A stretch of 64,000 nucleotides of DNA from Cohnella rhizosphaerae (lineage in GTDB: Bacteria > Bacillota > Bacilli > Paenibacillales > Paenibacillaceae): the NCBI RefSeq assembly GCF_029525575.1, contig NZ_JAPDIA010000003.1, positions 798,214 through 862,213 on the forward strand. The letters are read 5' to 3'. Shown here in pieces: positions 18,818-29,709 of the stretch. Both the position numbers and the translations under genes were made by a program. The number at the start of each line of letters is the position of its first letter. Position 1 is the first letter of the stretch. The notes under the pieces were generated by a model. That model had not been told where the DNA came from. It saw only the letters and a list, made by a program, of their open reading frames with translations, and ran no database searches.

Positions 18818-20080
18818 TTAGGCGCTCGTCTGCGCCATGCCTTCGGCGGCGTGCGCCGGCGGGCGCTGTCTGACGATCGCGAGCATCGCGATCGTACCGA
18901 TCAGGAACAGGGCGCCGGCCGCCGAGAAGATGACCTCGAGCGGGAAGGACTTCTTGAGCGCGCCGGCCGCGGACATCGAGATGACCATCATGCCGGTGAA
19001 CATCGGGCTTAGAACGCCGTTGACGCGGCCGATGATCGTCGGCTTGGACCACTTGAGGATCATCGTACTGATGCCGATATGGATGCATGGGAAGACGAGG
19101 CCGTTAACGAACTGGACGACCAGCGTGAGCGGTACGCTCGTGGAGTAGCCGACGATCACGGTGCAGACCGCGCCGAAGAACATGCCGGTAGCAAGCAGCG
19201 CCTGCGGCGGCACCTTCTGGGCGAACGCGGCGACGAGTCCGCCGCCGATGAGCATCGCGCCGCCGCTGACCATGAGCATGTACTGGAGGAAGTCCTCCGG
19301 CTTGCCGAGCCGCTCGGTGACGACGAACAGGTTGAGCGCCTGGGCAGTGCCGACGGCGAGGCCCGCCAGCAGGAAGGCCAGTCCGAGCATGCGAAGCACG
19401 GGGCTCTGCCAGACGTAGCTGAAGCCTTCGACGAATTCCCGGCGGAAATGGCTCTTCGCGGCGTTGCGCTCCTGCGGCAGGTCGGCGGGCAGCCGGACGA
19501 GCACGGCCGCGGACAGCAGGAACGCGACGCCCATGACCGCGATCGACGTCTCGAGTCCGAAGCGGCTGTAGGCGAACGTGCCGAGCATCGGGCCGAGCAC
19601 CATGAAGATGGCCATCAGCGACTGGAAGATGGCCATGCCCTGCTGCATCTGGGCTTCCGGCACATGCTGCTTGAACAGGCGCATGCCGGAGGGCTGGGAG
19701 AACTGCGACAGGATGGCGGATATAAAGGTCACGAGGTAGACGGCATGCCAGGTGCCGAAGTGGATGCTGAGCAGCACGACGAATACGGAGACGGCGGATA
19801 GCAGGTCGCACCAGACCATCGTGCGCTTCGGCCGCCAGCGGTCGGCGAAGGTGCCGCCGATGAACGAGAAGACGAAGATCGGGGCGAATTCGGCCACGCT
19901 GATGAGCGAGATGGCGTAGGGATCGTTGTCCGTCTTGGCCGCGACGTACAGCAGGATCGCGAAGTTGCGGACCCAGATGCCGATTTGCAGCAGGACGTTG
20001 GACAGCAGGATGGTTTGCAGGAAGCGGCTCGACAGCAGGCTGGGCGGCTTTCCCGTTGCGGCATGGGATGCCGAATTCAT
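18818..20080 (-). CDS. MFS transporter
   Basis: A major facilitator of about 420 residues with roughly 12 hydrophobic segments. The loop FIGGTFADRWRPKRTMVWCD between TM2 and TM3 is the MFS signature (GxxaDrxGrkr). Overall it resembles the MFS_3/enterobactin-exporter-like group of drug or metabolite exporters. Start chosen at ATG 20080 with AAGGAG 11 bp upstream; a GTG at 20092 would overlap the ribosome site. A cre-like sequence lies about 60 bp upstream. Substrate unknown. Confidence 0.88.
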   Translation of the reverse strand: MNSASHAATGKPPSLLSSRFLQTILLSNVLLQIGIWVRNFAILLYVAAKTDNDPYAISLISVAEFAPIFVFSFIGGTFADRWRPKRTMVWCDLLSAVSVFVVLLSIHFGTWHAVYLVTFISAILSQFSQPSGMRLFKQHVPEAQMQQGMAIFQSLMAIFMVLGPMLGTFAYSRFGLETSIAVMGVAFLLSAAVLVRLPADLPQERNAAKSHFRREFVEGFSYVWQSPVLRMLGLAFLLAGLAVGTAQALNLFVVTERLGKPEDFLQYMLMVSGGAMLIGGGLVAAFAQKVPPQALLATGMFFGAVCTVIVGYSTSVPLTLVVQFVNGLVFPCIHIGISTMILKWSKPTIIGRVNGVLSPMFTGMMVISMSAAGALKKSFPLEVIFSAAGALFLIGTIAMLAIVRQRPPAHAAEGMAQTSA

Positions 20081-20138
20081 GGGTTCATACACTCCTTAAT
20101 TTTGGCGGCTTCCATTGCGCGCCGGCCGGTTTTCATAA

Positions 20139-20152
20139 AGTAAACGCTTAAC
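20139..20152 (+). promoter_or_regulatory. cre-like site upstream of the MFS gene
   Basis: AGTAAACGCTTAAC has the CG centre and flanking AA/TT expected for CcpA or another LacI-family site, but misses the last two consensus bases. Weak evidence. Confidence 0.3.
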
Positions 20153-20314
20153 CGGATCGCTTTGTTGCTCGATTCTACCATAGCATACGAATGTTGCGGA
20201 TATTTCTTTTGAATTGCTCTATTTTTGGTTTGCGGCAGGCTTCCTTCACTTCATTTACCGCGCCCTTCTGACGACATACAGGTTATATTCTCTCACACAA
20301 GGAGTCATGCCCCG

Positions 20315-21139
20315 ATGCCGACGATGCTGGAGCACGTGCTAGCCGCCATTCCCGTTTACAAGCAAACCTACACCGACGAACCCGTCGTCATCGTGATCGA
20401 TCGGACCCAGGTCGTTCATTTCGAGAAAGCTTCGTTTTATCCGTCCGGCATACCGGAAGGCACGCCGCTGTCGGCGCTGCAGGGAACGGTCCTCCTCAAA
20501 GCGCTCGAGCTGGGCGAACGCGTCGTGGAGGAGCGGGACGCTTCGCGGTTCGGCACCGCCTACCTGTCGGTGGCCAGTCCGATTCGGGAAAACGGCGAAG
20601 TCGTCGGGGCGATCGGCTTCATCGTACCGAACGCGCGGCTCGATTCGCTGCGCGCGGGCGCGGCCGATTTGTCGGGCGTGATCGAGCAGATGTCGGCGAC
20701 CGGGCAGGAAATAACGGCGGCGGGCGCGCACATCGCGGAGCGGCTGCAGGAGCAGGCGTCGGAGTCGGCGCAGCTGCTCGAGCGGCTCAAAAAGGCGGGC
20801 TCCGTGCTGGCTTCGGTTAAGGAAATCGCGGAGCAAAGCCAGCTGCTCGGCCTGAACGCGGCGATCGAGGCGGCGCGCGCCGGCGAGCAGGGGCTCGGCT
20901 TCGGGGTCGTCTCGACGGAGATCCGCAAGCTCGGCGAATACAGCAAGGCGGCCGTATCGCAGATCACCGAGCTGTTCCGGTCGATGGAGGAGAGCATCCG
21001 CGCGATGGACCGCACGGTCGGGGAGATCGCCAAGGAGTCCAAGGGCACATCCGCCGGACTGGAGGAATTCAGCAGGGCCTTCGCGCATATCGCGGAAGTC
21101 GCCGGGCAGCTCTCGGAGTCGGCAAACTACGGCAAGTGA
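20315..21139 (+). CDS. Soluble methyl-accepting chemotaxis-like protein
   Basis: A 274-residue protein with no membrane segment. Residues about 1-105 form a small sensor domain ([34 protein letters not shown]) of the kind linked to Cache/LuxQ-like folds. Residues about 115-270 are a coiled-coil signalling domain with the chemoreceptor hairpin tip [20 protein letters not shown]. The tip would contact CheA/CheW. It is shorter than membrane receptors and lacks a full methylation region. Start ATG 20315 has AAGGAG 10 bp upstream. Its 3' end overlaps the convergent CrtC-like gene by 13 bp. Confidence 0.85.
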   Translation: MPTMLEHVLAAIPVYKQTYTDEPVVIVIDRTQVVHFEKASFYPSGIPEGTPLSALQGTVLLKALELGERVVEERDASRFGTAYLSVASPIRENGEVVGAIGFIVPNARLDSLRAGAADLSGVIEQMSATGQEITAAGAHIAERLQEQASESAQLLERLKKAGSVLASVKEIAEQSQLLGLNAAIEAARAGEQGLGFGVVSTEIRKLGEYSKAAVSQITELFRSMEESIRAMDRTVGEIAKESKGTSAGLEEFSRAFAHIAEVAGQLSESANYGK

Positions 21140-22264
21140 GGAAAGGGCGCCGGCACGGTCCGCGCGGTCTGCGGATAGCCGACCAGCTCCATAAAGCCGT
21201 AGCCCGCGATCCGCGCCGGCGCGCCGCCGCCGTCTTGCTCGTCGCCCTCGAAGGCGACGACGCCTTCCCAGATCGCCCGCAGCGGCCCGAGCACCGGCAT
21301 CTCTTGACCGTCCATGAGCGGCGCGACGCGAAGCGCCATCCCGTAGTCTGGCAGCGAGATCGTCCAGGCGACCGGATAATCGGCTCCTGTCTCTAAGCTT
21401 CTCCAATTTCTCGAAGGTTGGAGCACAACCCTGTCCGACGGCGTCGTTGAACCGTCCCGGCCGATGAGCCTGGCTTCGGTACGCGCATCTTCGCCGGCTT
21501 CGGGGTTCGCGCCGGCCGGCCGCAGCCGGCTGACGAGCAGCTCGCGGCCGTCGGTTAATTGCAGGCCGAACCAGTCCCACCCCTCGCCTGTCAGCAGTCC
21601 GTAGCTGCGGCCCCATTGATGATCGAACCAGCCTTGGCCGCGCAGCGTTTCCGCGCGGCCTTCTTCGTATAACGCCCCCCTGCACCTCGCTTCGCGTTTG
21701 GGAATAATAGCGCAGTCCGTTGAGCCCGCCTGTCTCGTCGATGACGGATAGGGGCTTGCTCGGCGCGAAATTCAGTCGCAGGCGAGCGGTATCGGCTTCC
21801 AGTTTCAACTCGAAGTTCGCTTCGCCGTCGTCCGCGAACGTCATCCCGTTTTGACCGTAGACGAGTCTGGTCGGGCGGCCCTTGACGGATGAGGAGGGCA
21901 TGTAGCGATGCGGCTGCGGCAGAGCGTTCGCGAGCAGCCGGCGGTAGACGTCCCACGTATGTCCGTCGGAAGGATGCGCCAGCAGGTAGGCGGGCAGGTA
22001 GACGCCGGCCATCTGGACCGCGAGCGAGCGGTCGAGCTCGGAGCGGCTCTCGAACCTCGCCCTGTCCAACCGGACGAGCGAGTGGATGATATAATGCCCT
22101 TTGGGAGCCGCCCATTCTCCGACGCGGAAAAAGGAAGCCATGACGGCGTAGCGCCCGCCTCTGCTCCCGGTCAGCAGGGCGTAGCAGTACCACCATTCGA
22201 CGTTGGACAACGGATGGGCGCCCGCATCGCCGGGCAGGGCGATGAGGCCGGAGCGGCTGATCAT
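21127..22264 (-). CDS. CrtC/AttH-like lipocalin-domain protein, frameshifted
   Basis: Repaired length is 378 residues. [15 protein letters not shown] near the N-terminus, [15 protein letters not shown], and [11 protein letters not shown] with [13 protein letters not shown] in the second half are typical of the CrtC N-terminal lipocalin family (carotenoid 1,2-hydratase / AttH). The six-C run at 21675-21680 holds an extra base; removing it joins the two halves. No signal peptide is evident. The biochemical role in Firmicutes is not established. Start is ATG 22264; a GTG at 22273 is possible. Confidence 0.75.
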
Positions 22265-22472
22265 GTAGCGCACCCGCTTTGCTTTTTAACCAGCGTATGT
22301 GGGCGTTCGGGCCGGGGTGAATGGCGGCATGCCGACTGAAGCGCCGCGCGCAAGGAATGCGGGCGGTAGTATTCTTTCGGCGATACGACTTATAATCAAG
22401 TTAAAGCGCTATACTTGGATACGGGATACGCGTCCGGTCCGGGATCAATTTAGGGATAAAAGGCGGGATAAG

Positions 22473-23297
22473 ATGGTTTACGCGTTTGTCATTGAGCCGG
22501 CGAGCTACGTTGCGTTCGCGGACGAAGAAGAACAGCTCGACAAGCTAAAGGAATGGGATCTGGTCTCCGGGAAGGCGATCAAGGCCAAGACCTTCTACTA
22601 TAAAGGCAACGGTCTGAAGGAAGTCTGCGGCATTGTCGGCTACGTCGATCATATGACCGCCGTCATCGAACTCCCGAACAAGCAAAAGCACTGCATTCAC
22701 CCCTCCTATTTGAAGGAGATGCAAGCGGCGAACTTCGGCCAGCGCTATGCGAGCGCCGCGGAGACGGAGGAAGCGGTGGGCGAGCGCGAGGAGACGGCCG
22801 CGGAGACGTCAGCCGAGACGGCCGCCGTCGCGGCGAGTCCGGCATCGGTGTCTCCCCCGGGCGTGGAGGCGCCGCCAGAGGATGATCGTGCGGCGGCGGA
22901 TGCGTTCGCTTCGTTCGTCGCTTCGGGTGACGCAGCACCCGCGGCGCCGTCGGTCGCTCCGGCACCGGCCAAGGCGAAGGCCGGCGCGGCGCGTTCGAAG
23001 AAGGTGCAGCTTCCCGAGGAAAAGGTCAAGCTGACGGCGACCGTCAAGGAATTCACGACGGTGCCCAACCACTTCGCGGATAACGACGACGAGGTCATCA
23101 TCTACGAGGCGGTCGCGATCGCCGACACGGAGACGGAGCTGGGCGAGGCATGGTCGAGCCATAGCGCCACGCTGAAGAAGCTCGAGCTCGAGGTGGGGGA
23201 CAAGCTCGCGTTCGAGGCCAAGGTCGTGGCCAAGAAGCTCGCGAAGCATCCGATTCCTTACAAGATCAACAACCCGGCCAAGATCGTGAAGGCGTAG
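22473..23297 (+). CDS. Uncharacterised protein with Ala/Pro-rich linker
   Basis: A 274-residue protein I do not recognise. Residues 1-85 (VYAFVIEPASYVAFADEEEQ; TFYYKGNGLKEVCGIVGYVD) look like a compact beta-rich module. About 90-175 is a low-complexity linker of Ala, Pro, Glu and Ser ending in basic KAKAGAARSKK. About 178-274 is a second folded region (VKLTATVKEFTTVPNHFADN; LEVGDKLAFEAKVVAKKL) that may be a nucleic-acid-binding beta-barrel such as an OB fold. The start is the ATG at 22473 behind AGGCGGG. The two-domain layout with a basic patch would suit RNA or DNA binding, but this is inference. Confidence 0.7.
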   Translation: MVYAFVIEPASYVAFADEEEQLDKLKEWDLVSGKAIKAKTFYYKGNGLKEVCGIVGYVDHMTAVIELPNKQKHCIHPSYLKEMQAANFGQRYASAAETEEAVGEREETAAETSAETAAVAASPASVSPPGVEAPPEDDRAAADAFASFVASGDAAPAAPSVAPAPAKAKAGAARSKKVQLPEEKVKLTATVKEFTTVPNHFADNDDEVIIYEAVAIADTETELGEAWSSHSATLKKLELEVGDKLAFEAKVVAKKLAKHPIPYKINNPAKIVKA

Positions 23298-23435
23298 CCG
23301 ATTATGCTACGAGCGCGCGGGGAGCCGGATGCCCCGGTTGTGTTCGTCTGCGCCAACCGGCCGAATCTGATCCGGAATTGTCGGACCTCTCGGCGCCGGG
23401 CCTGTTAATCTTGAAGTCGAAGGGAGGTTATCCGC

Positions 23436-24314
23436 ATGAACGGACTTGACCGGTTGAACGATGGGCTGGCGTATGTGGAGGCGCATCTCGCGGATGTGGA
23501 GGCGCCGGATATCGGAGAAGCCGCGCGGCGGGCTTGCTGCGGCGAGCATCATTTTCGCCGCATGTTCGCATCGCTCGCGGGCGTGACGCTGACCGAATAC
23601 GTGAGGCGCCGGCGCCTGACCTTGGCCGCCTTCGAGCTGGTCGGCAGCGAGGCGAGGATCATCGACATTGCCGTGAAGTACGGCTACGGCACGGCGGATT
23701 CGTTCGCCCGCGCCTTTCAGGCGATGCATGGCCTGGCGCCCTCCGAGGCGCGCCGGCTCGGCCGGCCGCTCAAGGCCTATCCGCGGATGACCTTCCGATT
23801 GACGATCCAGGGAGGCGACGAGATGAAGTATCGGTTAGTGGAAAAGGAAGCGTTTCGCATCGTCGGCATCATGAAGCGGGTGCCTTTGATCTATGAAGGC
23901 GTCAATCCGCACATCGCCGAGTTATGGGGCAGTCTGACGCCGGATTTAATCGCTGAGATTAAGGGGCTGTCCGATGTCGAGCCGACAGGGCTGATCAGCG
24001 CCTCGGCCAACTTTTCCGAGGGAAGGAAGGACGGCGGCGAGGTCGATCAGTACATCGGAGCGGCGACGACGCAGGCATATCCGGCGCATCTATCCGCGCT
24101 GGAGGTCGCCGCGTCGGAGTGGGCGGTCTTCGAAGCGGTCGGCGCGTTCCCGTCCGCGCTGCAATCCGTTTGGGGGCGCATCTACGCCGAATGGTTCCCG
24201 TCCTCGAGCTACGAGCTGGCGCCGGGTCCCGAGCTGCTGTGGAACGAGGGCCAGGATACGGGCAAGCCGGACTACCGGAGCGAGATCTGGATTCCGGTGC
24301 GCAGACGGCAATAA
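23436..24314 (+). CDS. AraC-family regulator with GyrI-like effector domain
   Basis: A 292-residue regulator. The AraC double helix-turn-helix is N-terminal ([40 protein letters not shown]). A GyrI-like/AraE_N effector-binding domain is C-terminal (about 130-290, [40 protein letters not shown]). This is the same order as Rob and SoxS-like multidrug sensors. ATG 23436 follows GGGAGG. It ends at a strong terminator, so it is probably a single-gene unit. Confidence 0.9.
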   Translation: MNGLDRLNDGLAYVEAHLADVEAPDIGEAARRACCGEHHFRRMFASLAGVTLTEYVRRRRLTLAAFELVGSEARIIDIAVKYGYGTADSFARAFQAMHGLAPSEARRLGRPLKAYPRMTFRLTIQGGDEMKYRLVEKEAFRIVGIMKRVPLIYEGVNPHIAELWGSLTPDLIAEIKGLSDVEPTGLISASANFSEGRKDGGEVDQYIGAATTQAYPAHLSALEVAASEWAVFEAVGAFPSALQSVWGRIYAEWFPSSSYELAPGPELLWNEGQDTGKPDYRSEIWIPVRRRQ

Positions 24315-24329
24315 GGCTATGAATTCAAG

Positions 24330-24370
24330 AATCTCCCGAACCGCCTCGTGGGCGGGCGGGAGATTTTTTT
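24330..24370 (+). terminator. Rho-independent terminator
   Basis: AATCTCCCG (24330-24338) pairs with CGGGAGATT (24357-24365) and runs into seven Ts. Confidence 0.88.
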
Positions 24371-24479
24371 GCGCTGCGCGCCGCGTAGGCGCATGCGCAG
24401 CCGCGGCGCGATGCCGCCGTTTCGCAAACGATATTGAGGCCATATTAAGAAAACAAACATCGACTCCTAAGTATACGCG

Positions 24480-24508
24480 TTGTATGCGATTACACCTCCG
24501 AGCATAAT
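24480..24508 (+). promoter_or_regulatory. Candidate promoter of the first sugar ABC operon
   Basis: TTGTAT (24480-24485) and CATAAT (24503-24508) with 17 bp spacing, 33 bp before the start of the binding-protein gene. Confidence 0.5.
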
Positions 24509-24540
24509 GAGGCTATACCAAGTCAAGGGGGGATTTGAAC

Positions 24541-25935
24541 ATGTATACGACCGGCAAAAAAGTGGCTGGCACCGCGATGGCTGGCTTCCTCGCCGTCGGC
24601 TTGGCCGCCTGCGGCTCTTCCAACAACGGGAACAACGGCGGCGACGCGGCGGCTTCTCCGTCGGGATCGGCTTCCTCGGCGGCTTCGGCCTCGGCCAGCG
24701 CGCCTGCCTCCAGCGCCGCCAGCGGCGAGAAGGTTACGATCACGTTCCAGAACATTTATCCCGACCCGACCGATCCGAAATACAATATGCTGCACAAGAT
24801 CGTGAAGCAATACGAGACCGATCACCCGAACGTCCACATCGAGCTCGACTCGCTGAACACCGACCAGCAGAAGCAGAAGCTGAAGACGCAAGCTGCGTCC
24901 AACGAGGTGCCGGACATCACGATCGTCAACCCGTCCGCGCAAATGAAGCCTTACGTCGACGCAGGCCTGTTCGCGCCGCTTAACGAGATGGTCGAAAAGA
25001 ACGGACTGAAGGACACGTTCCAGTCCGGCATCCTGGACTATTACACCTTCGACGGCAATCTGTACGCGCTGCCCGACGGCAACAACATCGCGCTGCTCTA
25101 CTATAACAAGGCGCTGTTCAAGCAAGCCGGCATCGACGCGCCGCCGACGACCTTCGAGGATCTCGTCGCAGACGTGAAGAAGCTCAAGGAAAAAGGCATC
25201 CAGCCGATGGCCATCGGCGAGAAGGACACTTGGACCGGCTCGTTCCTGTTCATGAACATGCTGCTCCGCACGAACGGCGGACCGGGCTTCCTGAAGGACG
25301 TCGTCGACGGCAAAAAGACGTTCGAAGACCCGGCCTTCACCGGCGCGGTCGACGCGTTCGAGCAGCTCGTACAGGCGGGCGCCTTCCAGGAAGGCGCGAC
25401 GAGCTTCGACTACAACGCGGGCGAGAACCTGTTCAAGACGGGCAAAGCCGCCATGTACTTCATGGGCAGCTGGGCGACGGGCGGCATCGAGGTGTCCGAC
25501 GCGAACAAGGACGGCAACGTCGGCGTGTTCAAATTCCCGACGGTCGGCGGCAAGGGCGATCCGAACCAGTTCATGCTGGCGCCGGGCAGCGCGTTCGCGG
25601 TATCCAAGAACAGCAAGCACCTGCCGGAGACGCTCGACTTTCTGAATTACTTCATGCTGAACTATCCGAAGGAAGCGTTCGCGGTCAAGGGCGCCGTCGG
25701 CGTCGCGCAAAAGGTGGACGGCGACTACAAGGCGGCCGGCTACTCCGACATGGCGATGGAAGTGCTCGCGATGTTCAAGGACGTCACGGGCGGCGACATC
25801 TCCTTCGACAACACGATGAACCCGGCGACCTCCCAGGCGCATCTGTCCAGCATCCAGAACCTGTTCGTCTCCAAGGAAGACCCCGCCGCGGTCGCCAAGG
25901 AACATCAGCAAGCTTACGAAGACAACAAAGAATAA
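24541..25935 (+). CDS. Sugar ABC transporter substrate-binding lipoprotein
   Basis: An extracellular solute-binding protein of family 1, about 464 residues. The lipobox VGLAAC places the lipidated Cys at residue 24, followed by a Gly/Asn/Ser/Ala spacer that anchors it to the membrane. Core segments LYALPDGNNIALLYYNKALF and GKAAMYFMGSWATGGIEV are typical of CUT1 systems. ATG 24541 has AAGGGGGG 8 bp upstream. First gene of an operon with two permeases, a histidine kinase and a response regulator. No ATPase is encoded, so it probably uses a shared MsmX-type ATPase. Confidence 0.94.
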   Translation: MYTTGKKVAGTAMAGFLAVGLAACGSSNNGNNGGDAAASPSGSASSAASASASAPASSAASGEKVTITFQNIYPDPTDPKYNMLHKIVKQYETDHPNVHIELDSLNTDQQKQKLKTQAASNEVPDITIVNPSAQMKPYVDAGLFAPLNEMVEKNGLKDTFQSGILDYYTFDGNLYALPDGNNIALLYYNKALFKQAGIDAPPTTFEDLVADVKKLKEKGIQPMAIGEKDTWTGSFLFMNMLLRTNGGPGFLKDVVDGKKTFEDPAFTGAVDAFEQLVQAGAFQEGATSFDYNAGENLFKTGKAAMYFMGSWATGGIEVSDANKDGNVGVFKFPTVGGKGDPNQFMLAPGSAFAVSKNSKHLPETLDFLNYFMLNYPKEAFAVKGAVGVAQKVDGDYKAAGYSDMAMEVLAMFKDVTGGDISFDNTMNPATSQAHLSSIQNLFVSKEDPAAVAKEHQQAYEDNKE

Positions 25936-26028
25936 TCGGCCTTGAACGTACGGTTCGGAGGGGGGACGCTCGCGTGGCGCCTCCCTTCGCAGCCGTAGCG
26001 CCGCAAGCCGCTGAAGGAGGCGTCAGCC

Positions 26029-26922
26029 TTGAATGTACTGAAGGTATCCCGCTGGACGATCGCGGCGTTCGTGCTGCCTTGTCTGCTGCTGTACGTCGGC
26101 CTCGTTTTCGCGCCGATCATCGTGTCCTTCTACAACGCGACCCTGAACTGGAACGGCATCGGCGTCGCCAAGCACGTCGGTCTCGACAACTTCCACCGCA
26201 TGTTCACGAACGACTCGGTATTCTGGCCGTCCGTCCGGCGGACGTTCATGCTGGCCGGCTTCTCCATGCTGGTGCAGCTGCCGCTCGCGCTGTTCGTCGC
26301 CATCCTGATCAGCCGCTTCGTCCGCAGGCCTAATTTTCTCGTATCGAGCTACTTTATGCCCGTCATTCTGTCCGTCGCCGTCATCGGTCAGCTTTGGAAG
26401 ACCATTTACAACCCTGCTTCGCAGGGCGGCATGATCAACCAGATCCTCATCAAGCTCGGACTCGGTTCCTGGACGCATGCCTGGCTGTCGGAGCCGAAGG
26501 TGGCGATCTACGCCATCATCGTCATCGGGCTGTGGCAGTACCTGGGCTATCATATCCTCATTCAATTTACCGGAATCCAGAACATACCGGCCGATATTTA
26601 CGAAGCCGCCAAGATCGACGGCGCCGAAGGCTTCAAGGCCGACCGATATATAACGCTGCCGATGATCGTGCCGATCTTCAAGATCTCCGTCGTGCTCTCG
26701 TTCATCGGATCGCTGCAGTCGTTCGACCTCATCATGGTCACGACGGCCGGCGGACCGGCGCACGCGACGGACGTCCTCGCCAGCCATATGTACAACATCT
26801 CGATTTTGTCCCAGAAATACGGCTACGGCAGCGCCATCGCCTGCTTCCTCGTGGTCGTGTGCCTGGCCGCGACGGTCGTCATCAACCTGCTCTTCAACCG
26901 CGTCGAGAAGCGTTACGATTAA
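26029..26922 (+). CDS. Sugar ABC transporter permease, MalF type
   Basis: A 297-residue inner-membrane permease with about six helices. The EAA loop is EAAKIDGAEGFKADRYITLP, which docks the ATPase. The N-terminus (WTIAAFVLPCLLLYVGLVFA) matches the CUT1 MalF/UgpA group. Start is TTG 26029, with GGAGG 8 bp upstream; no good ATG fits. It pairs with the next gene to form the transmembrane channel of the system fed by the binding protein at 24541. Confidence 0.93.
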   Translation: MNVLKVSRWTIAAFVLPCLLLYVGLVFAPIIVSFYNATLNWNGIGVAKHVGLDNFHRMFTNDSVFWPSVRRTFMLAGFSMLVQLPLALFVAILISRFVRRPNFLVSSYFMPVILSVAVIGQLWKTIYNPASQGGMINQILIKLGLGSWTHAWLSEPKVAIYAIIVIGLWQYLGYHILIQFTGIQNIPADIYEAAKIDGAEGFKADRYITLPMIVPIFKISVVLSFIGSLQSFDLIMVTTAGGPAHATDVLASHMYNISILSQKYGYGSAIACFLVVVCLAATVVINLLFNRVEKRYD

Positions 26923-26988
26923 TGCCGTCGTTATTTCATGCCGCGAATGATTCGTGCCCGCAATTAAAAGAAAGGGGGCGCACACCCC

Positions 26989-27871
26989 ATGAGCCAATCC
27001 GCCAGCATCGCCGTCCGGGAGCCTGCCGTCCAGACCCGAAGGCGCGGGTTCTCCCTGAAAAAGACGCTCGTATTCGGCTTCTTCGGCGTCCTGCTCGTCA
27101 CGCAGCTGTATCCGCTGCTGTGGCTGCTCATCTACTCGGTCAAGACCAACGAGGAGATTCTGTCGGGGGAGCTTCTTCGCCCTGCCGGCCGCCGTGCAAT
27201 GGAGCAACTATTCGAACGCGCTCGCGGGCGGCCGCTACTGGCACTACCTGCTGAACAGCGTGATCGTGACCTCGGTCACGATGGTCTGCGTCATTCTGCT
27301 CGCGTCGCTCGCCGCCTTCGCGATTACGCGTTTTCGCTGGAAGTACGGCCATATCGTCATGCTGATCTTCCTGATGGGCCTGATGATCCCGCTGCAGAGC
27401 ACGCTGCTGCCGCTCATGCTCATTTTCAAAAACATCCACGTCCTGAACACGCGCTGGGCGATGATCCTGCCCTATATCGCGTTCCAGATTCCGATCGCCG
27501 TCTTCATTATGAGCGGCTTTCTGCGTACGATTCCGCACGAGATCGAGGAGTCGGCCATCATGGACGGGGCGAACGTCTTCCGCATTTTCCGCAGCATCAT
27601 CCTGCCGGTGTCGGTGCCGCCGATCATGACGGTATGCATCCTGACGTTCATCAACGTGTGGAACGAGTACATTCTCGCCGCCACGTTCATCTCCAAAGAA
27701 GCGCTCAAGACGCTGCCGTTCGGCGTGTACAGCTTCGTCAGCCAGTATTCGGTCAACTACGGGGCGATCGGCGCCTTCCTCGTGCTCGGGGCGCTGCCGG
27801 TCATCCTCGTATACTTCCTGCTGGCGGAGAAAATCACGAAAGGCATGGTAGCGGGCGCGGTTAAGGGATAA
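26989..27871 (+). CDS. Sugar ABC transporter permease, MalG type, frameshifted
   Basis: Repaired length is 293 residues. The EAA loop EESAIMDGANVFRIFRSIIL and the C-terminal LAEKITKGMVAGAVKG are typical of CUT1 MalG/UgpE permeases. The five-G run at 27165-27169 carries one extra base. With four Gs the protein reads EEILSGSFFALPAAVQWSNY across the junction, as expected for this family. It follows the MalF-type gene by 66 bp and precedes the kinase gene by 9 bp. Confidence 0.88.
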
Positions 27872-27880
27872 GATGAGAGA

Positions 27881-29709
27881 ATGAGAAAAAGATTCCAATC
27901 CATCCACGGCCGCTTGTTCCTGATCTTTCTGTTCAGCATGCTCGGGCTCCTGCTCGTCGTCAGCCTCGTCTACTACCAACGGGCGACCGAGCAGATCAGG
28001 GACAAGGTCGGCGTGATCGCGAAAAAAAACATATCGCAGACGGTCGGCCTGTTCGAGCTTCTGCTCAAGGGCTACGACAGCGTCACCAAGTCGCTCAACA
28101 GCAACAACGAGCTGATGCAGCTGCTGCAGCAGAAGACGCCCGCCGGTTTACCGGAGGTCAGCTCGGTCAACCGGGAGCGGCAGATCACCGATATTCTCGG
28201 CGCGATCTTCTATTCGCGGAGCGATATCGTCGGCATCCACGTCATCTCGAGCCAGGGCAAGGTATACAGCTTCGACCGTTCGATCGGCTCTTCGACGCGC
28301 GATTACAAGATGACGGACTGGTATGCCGAGCTGCAAAAGTCCAAGGGGGGATATGCGCTGGCTGGGCGTATACCCGCAGGCGCCGATGAGCGGCGGAATC
28401 GACAGCCCGGTGTTTGCGTTCGGCCGCCAGCTGTTCGAGCTCAGCACGATGAAGTCGGTTGGCTACGTGCTGATCGAGACCGAGGAGGATCCGATCCTCT
28501 CGGCGCTCTCCAACGCCAGCATCGGACCGGGCAGCAGCGTCGTCATCCGCGATTCGGCCGGGAACGCGATCGTCCGTACGCGGCCCGAGGCGTCCGGAGC
28601 CGGAACGGAGACTGCGACGGAGGCATTGCCCGCCGACTGGCCTGGCACGCTGAAGAAAGGCGAGGTCGCCGTCCGCGATCGCAAGGACGCGCTGCTGACG
28701 GCGGCCCGGATCGGCACGGCGGACTGGACGGTCGTCGGCGTGACGCCGAAGCGCGACCTGAAGCTGGAGCTGAAGCAGACGCAGCGATTCCTGCTCACGG
28801 TCGTCATCCTGCTCGTCGTCGCCGCGACGGCGCTCGCGACGCTCGTGTCGCGCTCGTTTTCCTCGCCGTTCAAGCGGCTGATTCAGCAAATGAAGCAGGT
28901 GGAGCTGGGGAACTTTCAGGGGCGCGTCCGCGTCCATTCCTATCAGGAGCTGAACGTGCTCGTCGGCTCGTTCAACCGGATGGTCCAGCAGATGGACAAC
29001 TTGATCGAACGGGAAAAGCTGCTGTCGATCAGCGAGAAAAACGCCCAGCTGCAGGCGCTGCAGTCCCAGGTGAACCCGCACTTTTTGTTCAACACGCTCG
29101 ACATGATCTACTGGATGCTCGACGAGCGGGAGAACGACCGGCTTGGCCGCCTGATCCTGGCGCTGTCGCGAATCTTCCGGTACAGCAGCGATTGGGAGGA
29201 GGCTTCCCGCGCGCCGCTGCGGCTCGAGCTCGAGCAGCTGCGCCACTATCTGACCATTATCGAGACGCGGCTCGGCGGCCGCGTAAATACGAAGATCGAG
29301 GTGGAGGATCGCTGGCTTGGCGCCCAGGTGCCGAAGATGATCCTGCAGCCGATCGTCGAGAATGCCGTGAAGTACGGACTCGAGCCGCTGAGCCGCGAAG
29401 GCACGCTCCGGATTCGCTCGGCGGAGACGGAGGATGCGCTCGTCATCGTCGTCGAGGATAACGGCGTCGGCATGGACGAGGAGACGCTGCTTCGCGTTCG
29501 GCAGTCGCTGGAGGAGGCGGCGGCCGTGGCGCCGGGACGTCAGGAGGATCCCGCGGGACGCCGGGGCATCGGGCTCGCGAACGTGCACCGCCGCATTGCG
29601 TTGATGTACGGGGAAGGGTTCGGGCTGCGGATCGAGAGCGAACGCGAGCGCGGCACGAAGATTTGGGCTTCGTTTCCCAAGCCCGCAGAAGAGGGGGGAT
29701 CAGCGATGA
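27881..29709 (+). CDS. YesM-type sensor histidine kinase, frameshifted
   Basis: Repaired length is 608 residues. TM1 (LFLIFLFSMLGLLLVVSLVY), an extracellular Cache-like sensor domain, TM2 (FLLTVVILLVVAATALATLV), HAMP, then the His_kinase domain with NPHFLFNTLD and an ATPase with VEDNGVGMDEE. This is the LytS/YesM class. The six-G run at 28345-28350 shifts the frame within the sensor domain. A second six-G run at 29693-29698 hides the real end: with five Gs it ends AEEGDQR and stops at 29707-29709, overlapping the next ATG by four bases. Likely senses the sugar imported by the upstream transporter, directly or via its binding protein. Confidence 0.85.
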
